DNA from: Salinisphaera sp049568105
Lineage (GTDB): Bacteria > Pseudomonadota > Gammaproteobacteria > Nevskiales > Salinisphaeraceae
Direction: 5' to 3'
Assembly (NCBI RefSeq): GCF_049568105.1
Contig: NZ_CP145335.1
Coordinates: 1,922,001-1,986,000 of the forward strand
Length of the DNA stretch: 64,000 nt
This document shows, piece by piece, positions 45,058 to 54,313 of this stretch (positions within the stretch are counted from its first letter, which is position 1; each line of letters begins with the position of its first letter). The translations under genes and the position numbers were made by a program. The notes beneath the pieces are model-generated. The model did not search any database, was not told the origin of the DNA, and worked only from the letters and a program-made list of their open reading frames with translations.

Positions 45058-47496
45058 TTGGCGAAACAAAACCGTAAATCGGGTAAGCAATCGAGTCCCA
45101 AACGCGGCAAGCCGCGCAGCTGGTTGCGTCGCATCCTGCCGTATTTCGCGCTGCTGCTATGCGCCGGCGCAGCGGCCTTGGCGCTGTATATGGTGCATCT
45201 CGACCGGGAGGTTCGGGCCAAGTTCGAGGGCACCCGCTGGAAGCTGCCGGCTAAGGTCTATGCCAGTCCGCTGGAGTTGTACGCCGGCCTGGATATGTCC
45301 GAAACCGGTCTCGAGCGTCGACTGAGGCGCCAGGGCTATCGCGAAGCAAACTCGATCGACGAGGAAGGCACCTTTTCGACCTCCGGGGCCCGTCTATCGA
45401 TCCATACCCGCGAATTCCAGTTCTGGGACGGCAGCCAGCCAGCCCGCAAAGTGCGTCTATCGTTCAACGGCACGGGCGTGGCCTCGATCAAGGCGATCGA
45501 TAACAGGGGCAGCCTGGCGCTCATTCGTCTCGATCCGCTACTGATCGGCAGCATCTATCCGGCCAAGGGTACGGACCGGATTCTGGTCAAGCTGTCCGAT
45601 GTGCCGCCGATGCTGCCGGCGGGCCTGATCACGGTCGAAGATCGGCATTTCATGACCAACTGGGGGGTCTCGCCGCGGGCAATCCTGCGCGCGGCGTGGG
45701 CGGATCTGCGCGCCGGGCATATCGTGCAGGGCGGCTCGACTATCACCCAGCAACTGGTCAAGAATTTCTATCTGAGCAATCAGCAGACCCTGGCGCGCAA
45801 GATCAAGGAAGCCTTGATGGCGATCCTGCTCGATGCGCACTATTCGAAGCCGGAAATCCTCAACGCCTATCTCAACGAGGTGTATCTCGGCCAGGACGGC
45901 TCGCGCGCGATCCATGGCTTCGGCTTGGCCAGCTATTTCTATTTCCAGAAGCCGGTCCAGGAGCTCCAGCCCCAGGAGATCGCGCTGCTGGTGGCGATGG
46001 TCAAAGGCCCGAGTTACTACAATCCGCGACGCCATCCCAAGCGGGCCAAGGCCCGTCGCAATCTGGCCCTGGACATGTTCCACGCAGCGGGCTTTCTCAA
46101 GGATAAGGCCTGGAAACAGGCCAAGGCGTCGGATCTGGGCGTGACCAGCCGCTCGGCCCATGGCAATACCCAGTATCCAGCGTTCATTGATCTGGTGCGC
46201 CAACAGCTCCAGGGGCAATACAAGGAATCCGATCTGACCGACGAAGGTCTGCGAATTTTCACCACGCTCGATCCGGCGGTTCAGGCTGCCGCCGAAAATG
46301 AGGTGGATCAGGGCCTCAAGCGAGTCGAAAAAGCCCGCGGCAATATTGGCCAAGACAGCCTGGAATCCGCAGCGATCGTGACCAGCGTCGAGGGCGGTAA
46401 CGTGCTGGCTCTGGTCGGCGGGCGTGATCGCGGCTATGCCGGCTTCAATCGTGCCCTACAGGCCCAGCGTCAGATCGGCTCGTTGATGAAGCCGGTCGAT
46501 TATCTGACCGCGATTGAGAATCCGTCCAAATACAACCCGATCACGCCGCTCGATGATTCGGCGCTGTCGGTCAAGCTGGCCAACGGCAAGGTCTGGCGGC
46601 CGCAGAACTACTCGCAGCGCAGCCACGGCCATGCAGTGCCGCTGTACTACGGCCTGGAGCACAGCCTGAACCTGGCCAGCTCGCGGTTGGCGCTCGCTAC
46701 GGGCATCCAGGACATCATCGATACGCTCCACGATCTGGGCTATCGCGGTGAGCCCATGGCCGTGCCGTCGCTGGCCCTGGGGGCGGTCAACATGACGCCG
46801 CTGGATGTGGCTCAGATCTACAACACGATCGCCACCGGCGGTTACTACACGCCGCTGCGGGCGATCCGCGATGTCACCACGCGCACCGGCGAGCCGCTGA
46901 ATCGCTACCCGCTCAAGATTCACCAGGTGATCGATCCGGCACCGGCCTATATCATCCAGTGGTTGATGCAACGGGTGGCCCGACACGGCACCGGCGCCGG
47001 TATGTATCGGGTGCTCAACGGCTCCAAGACCATGGCCGGCAAGACCGGGACCACCAACGATCTGCGCGATGCCTGGTTTGCCGGCTTCGGTGCGAACCGA
47101 GTCGGCGTAGTCTGGGTCGGGCGCGACGATAACAAGTCTGCACATCTGACCGGCGCGACCGGAGCGCTGCCCATTTGGTCGCGAATCATGAACGACATCG
47201 GCGTGCGCGGAATCGTGAATACACCGCCCGACAACGTTGCCGAAGTGCCGCTGCGTCTGGTGTTCGATCCCAGTGCGCCCAACAATGGGCTAGGGCCGAA
47301 TCCGAATGCGGTCTACAATAATGGGCAAAACTGTCCGAATGCGGTAAAAGTACCGTTCGTCAAAGGGTTTGTACCGCAGGGGCTGACACCCTGCGATACC
47401 GATATCATGAGCCAGAATGCCCGCCACCATCGTCGCCAGCGTCAGCACGACCAAGACGACGAGAAGAAGGGCAACTGGTTCCAGCGTCTGTTCTGA
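45058..47496 (+). CDS. mrcB: Penicillin-binding protein 1B (bifunctional class A PBP)
   Basis: The 812-aa enzyme polymerises and cross-links peptidoglycan. It has a basic cytoplasmic start, one transmembrane helix (about 26-46), a UB2H-like region (about 60-145), a GT51 glycosyltransferase domain with EDRHF (Glu at about 194) and GGSTITQQLVKN, and a transpeptidase domain with SLMK (Ser at about 474) and KTGTTND (about 662). The start is TTG 45058; no other in-frame start lies before the transmembrane helix. The next gene encodes its probable lipoprotein activator. Confidence 0.95.
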   Translation: MAKQNRKSGKQSSPKRGKPRSWLRRILPYFALLLCAGAAALALYMVHLDREVRAKFEGTRWKLPAKVYASPLELYAGLDMSETGLERRLRRQGYREANSIDEEGTFSTSGARLSIHTREFQFWDGSQPARKVRLSFNGTGVASIKAIDNRGSLALIRLDPLLIGSIYPAKGTDRILVKLSDVPPMLPAGLITVEDRHFMTNWGVSPRAILRAAWADLRAGHIVQGGSTITQQLVKNFYLSNQQTLARKIKEALMAILLDAHYSKPEILNAYLNEVYLGQDGSRAIHGFGLASYFYFQKPVQELQPQEIALLVAMVKGPSYYNPRRHPKRAKARRNLALDMFHAAGFLKDKAWKQAKASDLGVTSRSAHGNTQYPAFIDLVRQQLQGQYKESDLTDEGLRIFTTLDPAVQAAAENEVDQGLKRVEKARGNIGQDSLESAAIVTSVEGGNVLALVGGRDRGYAGFNRALQAQRQIGSLMKPVDYLTAIENPSKYNPITPLDDSALSVKLANGKVWRPQNYSQRSHGHAVPLYYGLEHSLNLASSRLALATGIQDIIDTLHDLGYRGEPMAVPSLALGAVNMTPLDVAQIYNTIATGGYYTPLRAIRDVTTRTGEPLNRYPLKIHQVIDPAPAYIIQWLMQRVARHGTGAGMYRVLNGSKTMAGKTGTTNDLRDAWFAGFGANRVGVVWVGRDDNKSAHLTGATGALPIWSRIMNDIGVRGIVNTPPDNVAEVPLRLVFDPSAPNNGLGPNPNAVYNNGQNCPNAVKVPFVKGFVPQGLTPCDTDIMSQNARHHRRQRQHDQDDEKKGNWFQRLF

Positions 47497-47497
47497 T

Positions 47498-48085
47498 ATG
47501 GGTCACACGAAATCACTCGTCGCGCTCGGCGCGTTACTCCTTATGGTGGGCTGTGCCAGCCAGAATGGCCGAATGCCCGAGCCAGGCCAGAGCTATCCCT
47601 CGCCCGAGCCGCAGACGGGCACGACATCTGGCAGCCAGCGTCAACAGCCGCCGGTGCAGTCGTCATCCAGCCAGCCGACGCCGTCGGCCAATCAGCCGGT
47701 GGTACAGAAAGCGCCGCCGCGCAGCGCCCACGAGATCAGCAGCCCGGCGGTGATGTCGCTGCTCGGCAGTGCCGATACCCTGGCCCAGGGCGGGCATATG
47801 GATGCCGCCGCTTCCACGCTCGAGCGGGCGCTCGATCTCGATCCACGCAACCCGTTTATCTATCAGCGTCTGGCCGCGGTACGGCTGGCTCAGGGGCAGA
47901 ACGGCCAAGCCGAGCAGATGGCGATGAAGTCCAACAGCGTGTCGAACAACAATCCGTTCGTGGAAGCCAGCAACTGGCAGTTGATCGCCGAAGCCCGGCA
48001 CTCGGCCGGCAATACCCAAGGCGCCAGCAAGGCTAAGGCCCAGGCCGTCAATTACCGCCAATCGGCGGCCCAATACGACCAATGA
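47498..48085 (+). CDS. lpoP: TPR lipoprotein, probable PBP1b activator LpoP
   Basis: The 195-aa product has a lipobox LLMVGC (lipidated Cys at about 18), a Gln/Ser/Pro-rich linker to about residue 80, and a TPR pair (MDAAASTLERALDLDPRNPFIYQRLAAVRLAQG is split over about 95-130). It starts 1 nt after the mrcB stop. In Pseudomonas aeruginosa a TPR lipoprotein of this layout, encoded beside the PBP1b gene, is LpoP, the outer-membrane activator that replaces LpoB. The match is by architecture and context, not alignment. Confidence 0.8.
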   Translation: MGHTKSLVALGALLLMVGCASQNGRMPEPGQSYPSPEPQTGTTSGSQRQQPPVQSSSSQPTPSANQPVVQKAPPRSAHEISSPAVMSLLGSADTLAQGGHMDAAASTLERALDLDPRNPFIYQRLAAVRLAQGQNGQAEQMAMKSNSVSNNNPFVEASNWQLIAEARHSAGNTQGASKAKAQAVNYRQSAAQYDQ

Positions 48086-50007
48086 CAGCGGCGGCCGGCG
48101 CCGCGCTGTTTGACGACGACGCGGCCTTGTCGGCTGCGTTGCCTGGCTATCGTCCGCGTATCGGCCAGGCCGAGATGGCGCATGCAGTAGCCTCGGCCAT
48201 GGATCGCGGCGGTCGATTGGTGGTCGAGGCCGGTACCGGTACTGGCAAGACGCTGGCCTATCTGTTGCCAGCGCTGGCCTCGCGCCGAAAAGTGATCGTC
48301 TCGACCGCGACCCGCTATCTGCAGAGCCAGCTCGCGGAAAAAGACGTGCCTCTGGCGCAGACCGTGCTCGGGCGCAACATCCATACCGCGGTGCTCAAGG
48401 GACGGGGCAACTACCTGTGCCTGCACCGGCTCGAGATCGCCGAATCCAGCGGTGATCTGTATATGGCGCCCAAGCTACGGGCAGTGCGCGACTGGGCGAA
48501 AACCACGCGCACCGGCGATATCGGCGAATTCGGCGACCCGAGCGATGGCGATGCCCTATGGCCGCGCATCACCTCGACCACCGACAACTGTCTCGGGACC
48601 GATTGCCCGCTCTACGATCAGTGTTGGGTGTTGCATGCCCGACGCGAAGCACAGGCTGCCGATCTGGTGATCGCCAATCATTATCTGCTGTTCGCCGATA
48701 TGACGCTGCGCGAGGCCGGCTTCGGCGAAGTGCTACCGGGCGCCGATGCGATCGTGCTCGACGAGGCCCACAAGCTGCCGGATATCGCCGGCCGCTTCTT
48801 CGGCCAGGCCGTGTCCTCGCGACAGCTGCGCGATCTGAGTCGCGATACCCGGGCCGAGCTCGAGGCGCTGGGGTCTGACATGCCGGATGTGCTCGATCAG
48901 GTGAGCACGCTGGCCGATGCCGAGCGAGCGTTTACCGACGCGTTGGGCCAGGGCGCTTTTACCCAGAGTTGGCGCGAATCGGTCACGCCCGAGCGCGAGG
49001 CGGCTCGCGACCGGCTGGTCGAGGCACTGGCTGGTTTGGAAGCCTGGCTGGAGCCAGCCGCCAGCCGGAGCGAAGGGCTGAAGTCGGCTGCTCGACGCGC
49101 GGCCGACCTACAGACTCGGCTGGCGACCGTGGTGGCCGAAGACGGCGAGCGGGTCAGCTGGCTGGAGCGGCGCGGCGCGAGCTGGATTTGGCACAGTACG
49201 CCGCTGGATGTCGCCACACCGTTTGCGCGCGCGGTCGAGGCAATGCCGGGCGCCTGGATCTTTACCTCGGCGACCCTGTCGGTCAAAGATCATCTGGGGT
49301 ATTTCTGCGACCGGCTCGGCCTGACCGGCGTAGAGCAGAAAATCCTGCCCAGCCCCTTCGATTACGAGAACAACGCGCTGCTGTATTCGCCGCAGCGCAT
49401 GCCTGCGCCCTCGGCGCCGCACTTCGATGACGCTGTGATCGACGAGATCGTGGCGCTGATCAATGCCGCCGAGGGCGGCACCTTCGTGCTCTGCACCAGC
49501 TATCGTGCGGTGGCGCGCTATGGCCAGGCTCTGGCCGAGGCCGGCTTCGAGCCGTTGATCCAAGGCCAGGCGCCGCGCACCCAGCTGCTCGAGGATTTCC
49601 GCGCCGACGAGAACGCGATTCTGGTGGCCACTAGCAGCTTCTGGGAAGGCGTGGACGTACGCGGACGCGGTCTGCGGCTGGTGATTATCGATAAACTGCC
49701 GTTTGCCTCACCGGCCGATCCGGTGCTCGCGGCACGCTTCGAGGCCATGAAATCGGCCGGCGAAAACCCGTTTATGGATTATCAACTGCCCCAGGCCGTG
49801 ATTACCCTCAAGCAAGGGGTGGGTCGCTTGATTCGCGATGCCGACGACCGCGGCGTACTGGCGATCTGCGATCCGCGCCTGTTTACGGCCCGCTATGGCC
49901 CGGTCATTCGAGCTAGCCTGCCGCCGATGTCGATCACCCGCAGCCGCAGTACGGCCTGTGCCTTCGTCGATGATCTGGCCCCGGCTACCGCCGAGGGGGC
50001 GTCGTGA
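48082..50007 (+). CDS. yoaA: DinG/XPD-type ATP-dependent DNA helicase YoaA
   Basis: The 641-aa superfamily 2 helicase has Walker A EAGTGTGKTLAYL, a DEAH box in VLDEAHKLPD and the C-terminal motif VGRLIRDADDRGVL. Cysteines in GRGNYLCLHR and NCLGTDCPLYDQC form the 4Fe-4S site of this family. It overlaps lpoP by 4 nt at its start and tsaB by 4 nt at its end. E. coli yoaA is also next to tsaB (yeaZ) and acts in replication-fork repair with HolC. Confidence 0.93.
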   Translation: MTAAAGAALFDDDAALSAALPGYRPRIGQAEMAHAVASAMDRGGRLVVEAGTGTGKTLAYLLPALASRRKVIVSTATRYLQSQLAEKDVPLAQTVLGRNIHTAVLKGRGNYLCLHRLEIAESSGDLYMAPKLRAVRDWAKTTRTGDIGEFGDPSDGDALWPRITSTTDNCLGTDCPLYDQCWVLHARREAQAADLVIANHYLLFADMTLREAGFGEVLPGADAIVLDEAHKLPDIAGRFFGQAVSSRQLRDLSRDTRAELEALGSDMPDVLDQVSTLADAERAFTDALGQGAFTQSWRESVTPEREAARDRLVEALAGLEAWLEPAASRSEGLKSAARRAADLQTRLATVVAEDGERVSWLERRGASWIWHSTPLDVATPFARAVEAMPGAWIFTSATLSVKDHLGYFCDRLGLTGVEQKILPSPFDYENNALLYSPQRMPAPSAPHFDDAVIDEIVALINAAEGGTFVLCTSYRAVARYGQALAEAGFEPLIQGQAPRTQLLEDFRADENAILVATSSFWEGVDVRGRGLRLVIIDKLPFASPADPVLAARFEAMKSAGENPFMDYQLPQAVITLKQGVGRLIRDADDRGVLAICDPRLFTARYGPVIRASLPPMSITRSRSTACAFVDDLAPATAEGAS

Positions 50008-50684
50008 AGATTCTGGCCATTGAGGCCTCGACCGAGGCGCTGTCGGCAGCCTTGTTCGACAGCGCCCAGCCCGACGGCACTGCAGAAGTGTTCGAAATCG
50101 CGCCCAGGGCGCATGCCCAGCGCCTGTTGCCGGCGGCCCAGCAGCTACTCGACCAGGCCGGTCTCGGACTTGCCGATCTCGATGGACTAGCGTTTGCTCG
50201 CGGCCCGGGCGCATTCACCGGCCTGCGGATCGCAGCCGGCCTGGTTCAGGGGCTGGCAGCCGGTGCGGGATTGCCGGTGGTCGGTATTTCAACGCTGGCC
50301 GTAGTCGCGGCCCGGGCCCTCGATCAAATCCCGGAGGCCGGCCGCGTACAGGTGGTACAGGATGCCCGCATGGGCGAGATCTATACCGCAACGTTTGCCC
50401 GCGCCGACCTGCCGGTATCGGATGACGTCGAGCGCGTTATGGCGCCTGCCGATCTCGAAGTCGCCACCGGGTCGGATACGATAAGAGCCGGCAATGGTTG
50501 GGCGCTGGTCGTCGAGAGCCAGGCGCTCGCCGAGCAGACCGTTTACGTCGAAGCGCCGCATGCGGCCGATGTCGCACGGCTGGCCTGGCCGATGTTGCGT
50601 GATGGGCAAGGGCGGCCGGCGGCCGAGGCTTTGCCAGTCTATGTGCGCGATGATGTCGCTCGTAAGCCCGGCGGATCTCGTTAG
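50004..50684 (+). CDS. tsaB: tRNA threonylcarbamoyladenosine synthesis protein TsaB
   Basis: The 226-aa ASKHA-fold protein starts at GTG 50004 inside the yoaA stop (GTGA). The N-terminus KILAIEASTEALSAAL and FARGPGAFTGLRIAAGLVQGLA are family hallmarks. It dimerises with TsaD, the catalytic subunit of the t6A37 tRNA modification system, whose gene is not in the window. E. coli TsaB has 231 aa. Confidence 0.95.
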   Translation: MKILAIEASTEALSAALFDSAQPDGTAEVFEIAPRAHAQRLLPAAQQLLDQAGLGLADLDGLAFARGPGAFTGLRIAAGLVQGLAAGAGLPVVGISTLAVVAARALDQIPEAGRVQVVQDARMGEIYTATFARADLPVSDDVERVMAPADLEVATGSDTIRAGNGWALVVESQALAEQTVYVEAPHAADVARLAWPMLRDGQGRPAAEALPVYVRDDVARKPGGSR

Positions 50685-50936
50685 GGCTACTAATGGGACG
50701 CAGGAGTGGCGCTTCGGAGCCCGCCTAGTGCGGTCTGCAAAACACGCGCCGTCGTTGTCGCATGGGCCGAGCAACATAGGCTAGACCGCTGGGTCCAATT
50801 GATGACCCAGCTGGCGCGAGCAGACTCGGTCATGAATACCCGGGCGCCCGCTGTGTGTTGGTACGGTGGCATGCCGCCGGGCATGGCGCCTTGATAAGCT
50901 CTGGCAGCGATACCGAACACAACAGGAGGAGTGGCC

Positions 50937-51461
50937 ATGCGTTACCGTCTCGACGATATCGAACCCGAGGTGCCGGCCAGCGGCGATTATTTCGTGGCCG
51001 ACAATGCGAGCGTGATCGGGCGGGTGCGACTGGCCGAGCGCAGCAGTATCTGGTTCAACGCCGTACTGCGTGGCGATCAGGAGCTGATCGCCATCGGCGA
51101 GGGCAGTAATATCCAGGAAGCCTGTGTTCTGCATACCGATCCCGGCTATCCGCTCACCGTCGGCGCGGGGGTTACGGTCGGCCATCAAGCGATGCTGCAC
51201 GGCTGTACCATTGGCGATAACAGTCTGATCGGCATCCAGGCCGTGGTGCTGAACGGTGCACACATCGGCCAGAATTGCCTGATTGGGGCCGGGGCGTTGA
51301 TTCCCGAGGGCAAAACGATCCCGGACAACAGCCTCGTGATCGGCGCGCCGGGCCGCGTCAAACGCGAGCTGACGGTCGAGGAGATCACCGGTCTTGGCGA
51401 AGGCGCTGCCCACTACGTGGCCAACTATCGTCGTTTTCTCGCTGGCCTGACGGCTGTTTGA
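50937..51461 (+). CDS. Gamma-carbonic-anhydrase-like hexapeptide-repeat protein
   Basis: The 174-aa left-handed beta-helix protein has clear hexapeptide repeats (VIGRVRLAERSSIWFNAVLRGD, then SNIQEACVLHTD, VTVGHQAMLHGC, IGIQAVVLNGAHIG). Three histidines that could bind zinc lie in LHTD, VGHQ and LHGC. I choose ATG 50937, 7 nt after AGGAGG, over a GTG at 50931 that lies too close. The family (YrdA/PaaY-like) often lacks proven anhydrase activity. Confidence 0.88.
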   Translation: MRYRLDDIEPEVPASGDYFVADNASVIGRVRLAERSSIWFNAVLRGDQELIAIGEGSNIQEACVLHTDPGYPLTVGAGVTVGHQAMLHGCTIGDNSLIGIQAVVLNGAHIGQNCLIGAGALIPEGKTIPDNSLVIGAPGRVKRELTVEEITGLGEGAAHYVANYRRFLAGLTAV

Positions 51462-51473
51462 AGACTGCTACGG

Positions 51474-52280
51474 CTAGCGGCCGGTCAGATAGATATCGAA
51501 GCGGATCGCGCGCCCGGACATCGTCAGATCCGGGGGCGCCAGCGGTTCGGCCCGCGCATGTTGTTTGACCACTACGCGGCGCAGGGCGTGCTGGCGGGCA
51601 ACCGCGAGCAGGGCGCCGGCGTCCTCGTCGGTCCCGGCGATTTCGGCCAGCCAGGCCAAGGCTTTCTGCGGCTGTGATTTGCGGCGCGGACTGGCGAACA
51701 TCGGATCGATATAGATGGCATCGAAGTCGCCGGCGTCAGTTCGTGTGGTTAGCCACTGGCCGGCTTCGGCGTGTACGGGAAGCACCCAGTTCGGCCACCA
51801 TTCCGGAGGGGCGGCGTCGTCGGCCTCAATGCGCTCGGAGGCATCGGCCAGCAGCGCATACAGCGCTGGCTGGCGCTCGACGGGCATCACTGTGCAGCCT
51901 AGCGTGGCCAAGGTGGCTGCATCGCGGCCGAGCCCCGCAGTGGTATCGAGAACGCGCATCGGCGGATGCCGATGGAGCCCGAACGCCCGTGCCATTGGCG
52001 ACTGTCGACCGCCGGCCCGGCGCTTGTCCAGTTCGGCCGGATCGGCCAGCACACAGCGGATACCGGTATCGCCTGCGCTAGCCTGGGCATGATGAATGAC
52101 CAGGCTCTGCGCATCGCGTGTTATGAAAAAACCGACCTCCGGGAGACTGGACGCCACCGGGATCGCGAGTGCCTGGGCGCGCTTGGCGTCACTCTCGGCC
52201 TGGGGCGTGGCGGGATCGATATGCCAGACCACTTGGCGGGTGTCGCCGTTCATACCGCGCAGCGCCGGCCGTCCATGCAT
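51474..52280 (-). CDS. rsmJ: 16S rRNA (guanine1516-N2)-methyltransferase RsmJ
   Basis: The 268-aa SAM methyltransferase has VLDTTAGLGRDAATLATLGC (SAM-binding, close to E. coli DATAGLGRDAFVLAS), the active-site YIDPMFASPRRKSQPQKAL and a C-terminal RFDIYL. E. coli RsmJ has about 250 aa; a start at ATG 52253 would fit that better and cannot be excluded. It begins 10 nt after the SCP2 gene and is convergent with the carbonic-anhydrase-like gene. Confidence 0.9.
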   Translation of the reverse strand: MHGRPALRGMNGDTRQVVWHIDPATPQAESDAKRAQALAIPVASSLPEVGFFITRDAQSLVIHHAQASAGDTGIRCVLADPAELDKRRAGGRQSPMARAFGLHRHPPMRVLDTTAGLGRDAATLATLGCTVMPVERQPALYALLADASERIEADDAAPPEWWPNWVLPVHAEAGQWLTTRTDAGDFDAIYIDPMFASPRRKSQPQKALAWLAEIAGTDEDAGALLAVARQHALRRVVVKQHARAEPLAPPDLTMSGRAIRFDIYLTGR

Positions 52281-52290
52281 CGCGTGCCGC

Positions 52291-52611
52291 TCAACTCAGA
52301 CGCGACGTATCGAAGACTTGCTGTAGCTTCTGGGCGAGCCGGTAATTGCCCTCGACCTTGATCTTGCCAGTCAAAAACGCCGGCAGCCCGTGCATGCGGC
52401 CGGTCATCAGCTTGATCAGGTGGTCATCGCGGATACGCAGGGTGACGTCCGGGTTGTCGGCCAGGCCTTCATGAGCACTGCAATGGCCCCGATCGATGGT
52501 GATATAGACCGGATGGGCAGTCATATACTGAGCCGTCATACTCAGATTGCCCGCCGTTTCGGGTTTGAAACACAAGGGCAGGCGGGTCAACAACTCGCGG
52601 GCGTCTTTCAT
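52291..52611 (-). CDS. SCP2 sterol-carrier-domain protein
   Basis: The 106-aa single-domain protein shows the SCP2 pattern: LPLCFKPETAGNLSMTAQY, YITIDRGHCSAH and DVTLRIRDDHLIKLMTGRMHGLPAFLTGKIKVEGNYRLAQKLQQVF. Such domains bind lipids or acyl chains in a hydrophobic tunnel. The role in bacteria is mostly unknown. It lies directly upstream of rsmJ. The 256-nt gap on its other side shows no gene. Confidence 0.88.
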   Translation of the reverse strand: MKDARELLTRLPLCFKPETAGNLSMTAQYMTAHPVYITIDRGHCSAHEGLADNPDVTLRIRDDHLIKLMTGRMHGLPAFLTGKIKVEGNYRLAQKLQQVFDTSRLS

Positions 52612-52867
52612 CGGGCGATCGGCAGCGCATCAATTAAACCCGATATGATGCGCGAGCCAGGCGAGTTTGCCAACGCGCGATTGCTCATTCGTACTGGGGG
52701 CGACGGTGCCGAATGGGCCCGGCCGGGCCGTGAGCGACGGGGAGTCGCAGTCAGCCCCGCGTCGTGGTGCCTCGGGCGCCTGATAAACAGTGCACAAGGC
52801 AGGTAGACGGCCAGCCAGCCGCAACACCCCGGGACTGGGATCGCCCCGAGGCTGCGATCGCGCCTGC

Positions 52868-53128
52868 TCAGCCGTCGAGGTAATCGATGACCGCCGCGTA
52901 TCCCGGCTCGGTCAACAGGATCGCGTTGACCGTGGTCTCGTAGATCCGGCCGTCGCGCCGGAGTTTTTCGATCTCCGCGCCGTCTTCATTGGCATTGAGA
53001 TAGTAAAAGTCGCGGCCTTCGTCGAAGCTGTCCTTGAGTTGTTTGAAAGCCAGGAAGGCTGCGCCTTTGCTGTTCCCTCGCTCCTGATCTATCTCTTTGA
53101 GACTCCAGGTTTTTTCGGACTTGGCCAT
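52868..53128 (-). CDS. Small conserved hypothetical protein
   Basis: The 86-aa product from ATG 53128 reads MAKSEKTWSLKEIDQERG at its N-terminus, then KGAAFLAFKQLKDSFDEG and a C-terminal RIYETTVNAILLTEPGYAAVI. A frame extension to TTG 53161 is possible but less likely. The N-terminal half resembles a short helix-turn-helix and the rest a compact alpha/beta tail, so DNA binding is conceivable. I recall similar uncharacterised proteins in other Proteobacteria. Confidence 0.65.
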   Translation of the reverse strand: MAKSEKTWSLKEIDQERGNSKGAAFLAFKQLKDSFDEGRDFYYLNANEDGAEIEKLRRDGRIYETTVNAILLTEPGYAAVIDYLDG

Positions 53129-53251
53129 AGGTGTCACGTATCCTCTTTGGATTGTTCGCAAAGCTAGCAGCGGCTTGGACGGGGGTCAACGCAGTGCTGT
53201 ACCCGACAATTATCGGATGTCGCAGTGCGCTTATTGCTTTATCTTAGCGAG

Positions 53252-53276
53252 CATAATCCGAGTTCGTGACAAGGAG
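53252..53276 (+). promoter_or_regulatory. -10-like site and ribosome-binding site of the small gene at 53287
   Basis: CATAAT (53252-53257; 5 of 6 to consensus) has no good -35 at 16-18 bp. AAGGAG (53271-53276) is 10 nt before ATG 53287 and decides that start over ATG 53266, which lies upstream of it. Confidence 0.5.
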
Positions 53277-53286
53277 AACCACCGGG

Positions 53287-53616
53287 ATGAAAATCAGTGA
53301 GCTGGTCTCGCAGTGGCAGTCGAGTGCTGGCGAGCCGCGTACCGATCATAGTTACGACGTTCAGCTTCCAATCTACGATGCTGCGAAGATCGAAGCGTTG
53401 GTCGAAATGTTTCCGGGCCTGACCCGGGAACGGATTATTACCGATCTACTGGCCTGCGCGCTGGACGAACTGGCGAGTTCGTTTACCTACCAGCCGGGCG
53501 AGGAAGTCGCCGCCTACGACGAACTGGGCGACCCGATGTATGCCGATGCTGGGCTGACACCGCGCTTCCAGCAGTTGACCAAAGCGCATGCCGAAAAGCT
53601 CAAGCCCGGCGACTAG
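53287..53616 (+). CDS. Small conserved protein (often labelled type 1 pili tip component)
   Basis: The 109-aa hydrophilic protein begins MKISELVSQWQSSAGEPRTD, with a core YDVQLPIYDAAKIEALVEMFPGLTRERIITDLLACALDEL and an acidic C-terminal half. Similar sequences in Pseudomonas carry a pilus-tip label, but there is no signal peptide and nothing pilus-like here, so the label is doubtful. The helix around ERIITDLLACALDEL resembles ribbon-helix-helix dimerisation helices. Its 3' end overlaps the Nudix gene by 29 nt. Confidence 0.65.
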   Translation: MKISELVSQWQSSAGEPRTDHSYDVQLPIYDAAKIEALVEMFPGLTRERIITDLLACALDELASSFTYQPGEEVAAYDELGDPMYADAGLTPRFQQLTKAHAEKLKPGD

Positions 53617-54262
53617 CCGGCCCGAAGGCGGCTGGCGCCATTGGATCGAGACCGCACTCGCCCTGGACGTGCCGGCGGCCGACCAGCTGGCCGCCCGGGA
53701 TGCGCGTTCGCTAGACAGCGCAGGGCGGCCGGCCGGCGTGTTGATCGCAATCGAGGCCGGTCCCGAGCCTTTAGTCTATTTCACCGAGCGCAGCGGTCAG
53801 CTCAAGCATCATCCTGGGCAGATCAGCTTCCCGGGTGGCCGGTTGGAAGAACGCGATCCCGATCTGGCGACGGCCGCGCTGCGTGAGGCGGAAGAAGAAA
53901 TCGGACTCGATCGCCGGCACGTTGCGCTGCTTGGGCCACTGCCGCGCTACTGTACCGTCACGGGCTTCGAGATCAGCCCCTTCGTCGGCTGGGTCGATCC
54001 CGCAGCGACGGTGGTGCCGGATGGGATCGAGGTCGCCCGGATCTTCAAGGTGCCGCTGGCCTATGCAGCCGACGCTGCCCACTATCGGATCCATCGGCGT
54101 CTCCGAGATGGTCTCGAATACCATGTCTATTCGATCGATTTCGAGGGCAACCATATCTGGGGTGCGACCGCCGGTATGTTGATCGGTCTGGCCCAGAGAA
54201 TCGCGCTTGCCCGCGGCGAAGCGTTTACGCTCGCCGGTGCGGTCCAAGCCGATGATTTCTAA
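53588..54262 (+). CDS. nudL: Nudix hydrolase, CoA pyrophosphatase type
   Basis: The 224-aa protein has a complete Nudix box: GGRLEERDPDLATAALREAEEEIGL (split here as positions about 81-105), with the catalytic REAEEEIG. The preceding FTERSGQLKHHPGQISFPGG matches the UPF0035/CoA-diphosphatase signature of NudL, which splits CoA to 4'-phosphopantetheine and 3',5'-ADP. It starts inside the previous gene, so translation is probably coupled. Confidence 0.85.
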   Translation: MPKSSSPATSRPEGGWRHWIETALALDVPAADQLAARDARSLDSAGRPAGVLIAIEAGPEPLVYFTERSGQLKHHPGQISFPGGRLEERDPDLATAALREAEEEIGLDRRHVALLGPLPRYCTVTGFEISPFVGWVDPAATVVPDGIEVARIFKVPLAYAADAAHYRIHRRLRDGLEYHVYSIDFEGNHIWGATAGMLIGLAQRIALARGEAFTLAGAVQADDF

Positions 54263-54270
54263 CTCTCGTT

Positions 54271-54313
54271 GCTATCGCGGATAGCACAGCCCGCTGGGTA
54301 GCGGGCCGGTTTT
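54271..54313. terminator. Terminator region between convergent nudL and slipin genes
   Basis: Two hairpins are packed here: GCTATC-gcg-GATAGC (54271-54285) and GCCCGCT-gggt-AGCGGGC (54289-54306), the second followed after 3 nt by TTTT on the plus strand. They lie between two convergent genes and overlap the last codons of the slipin gene by 2 nt. Confidence 0.6.
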
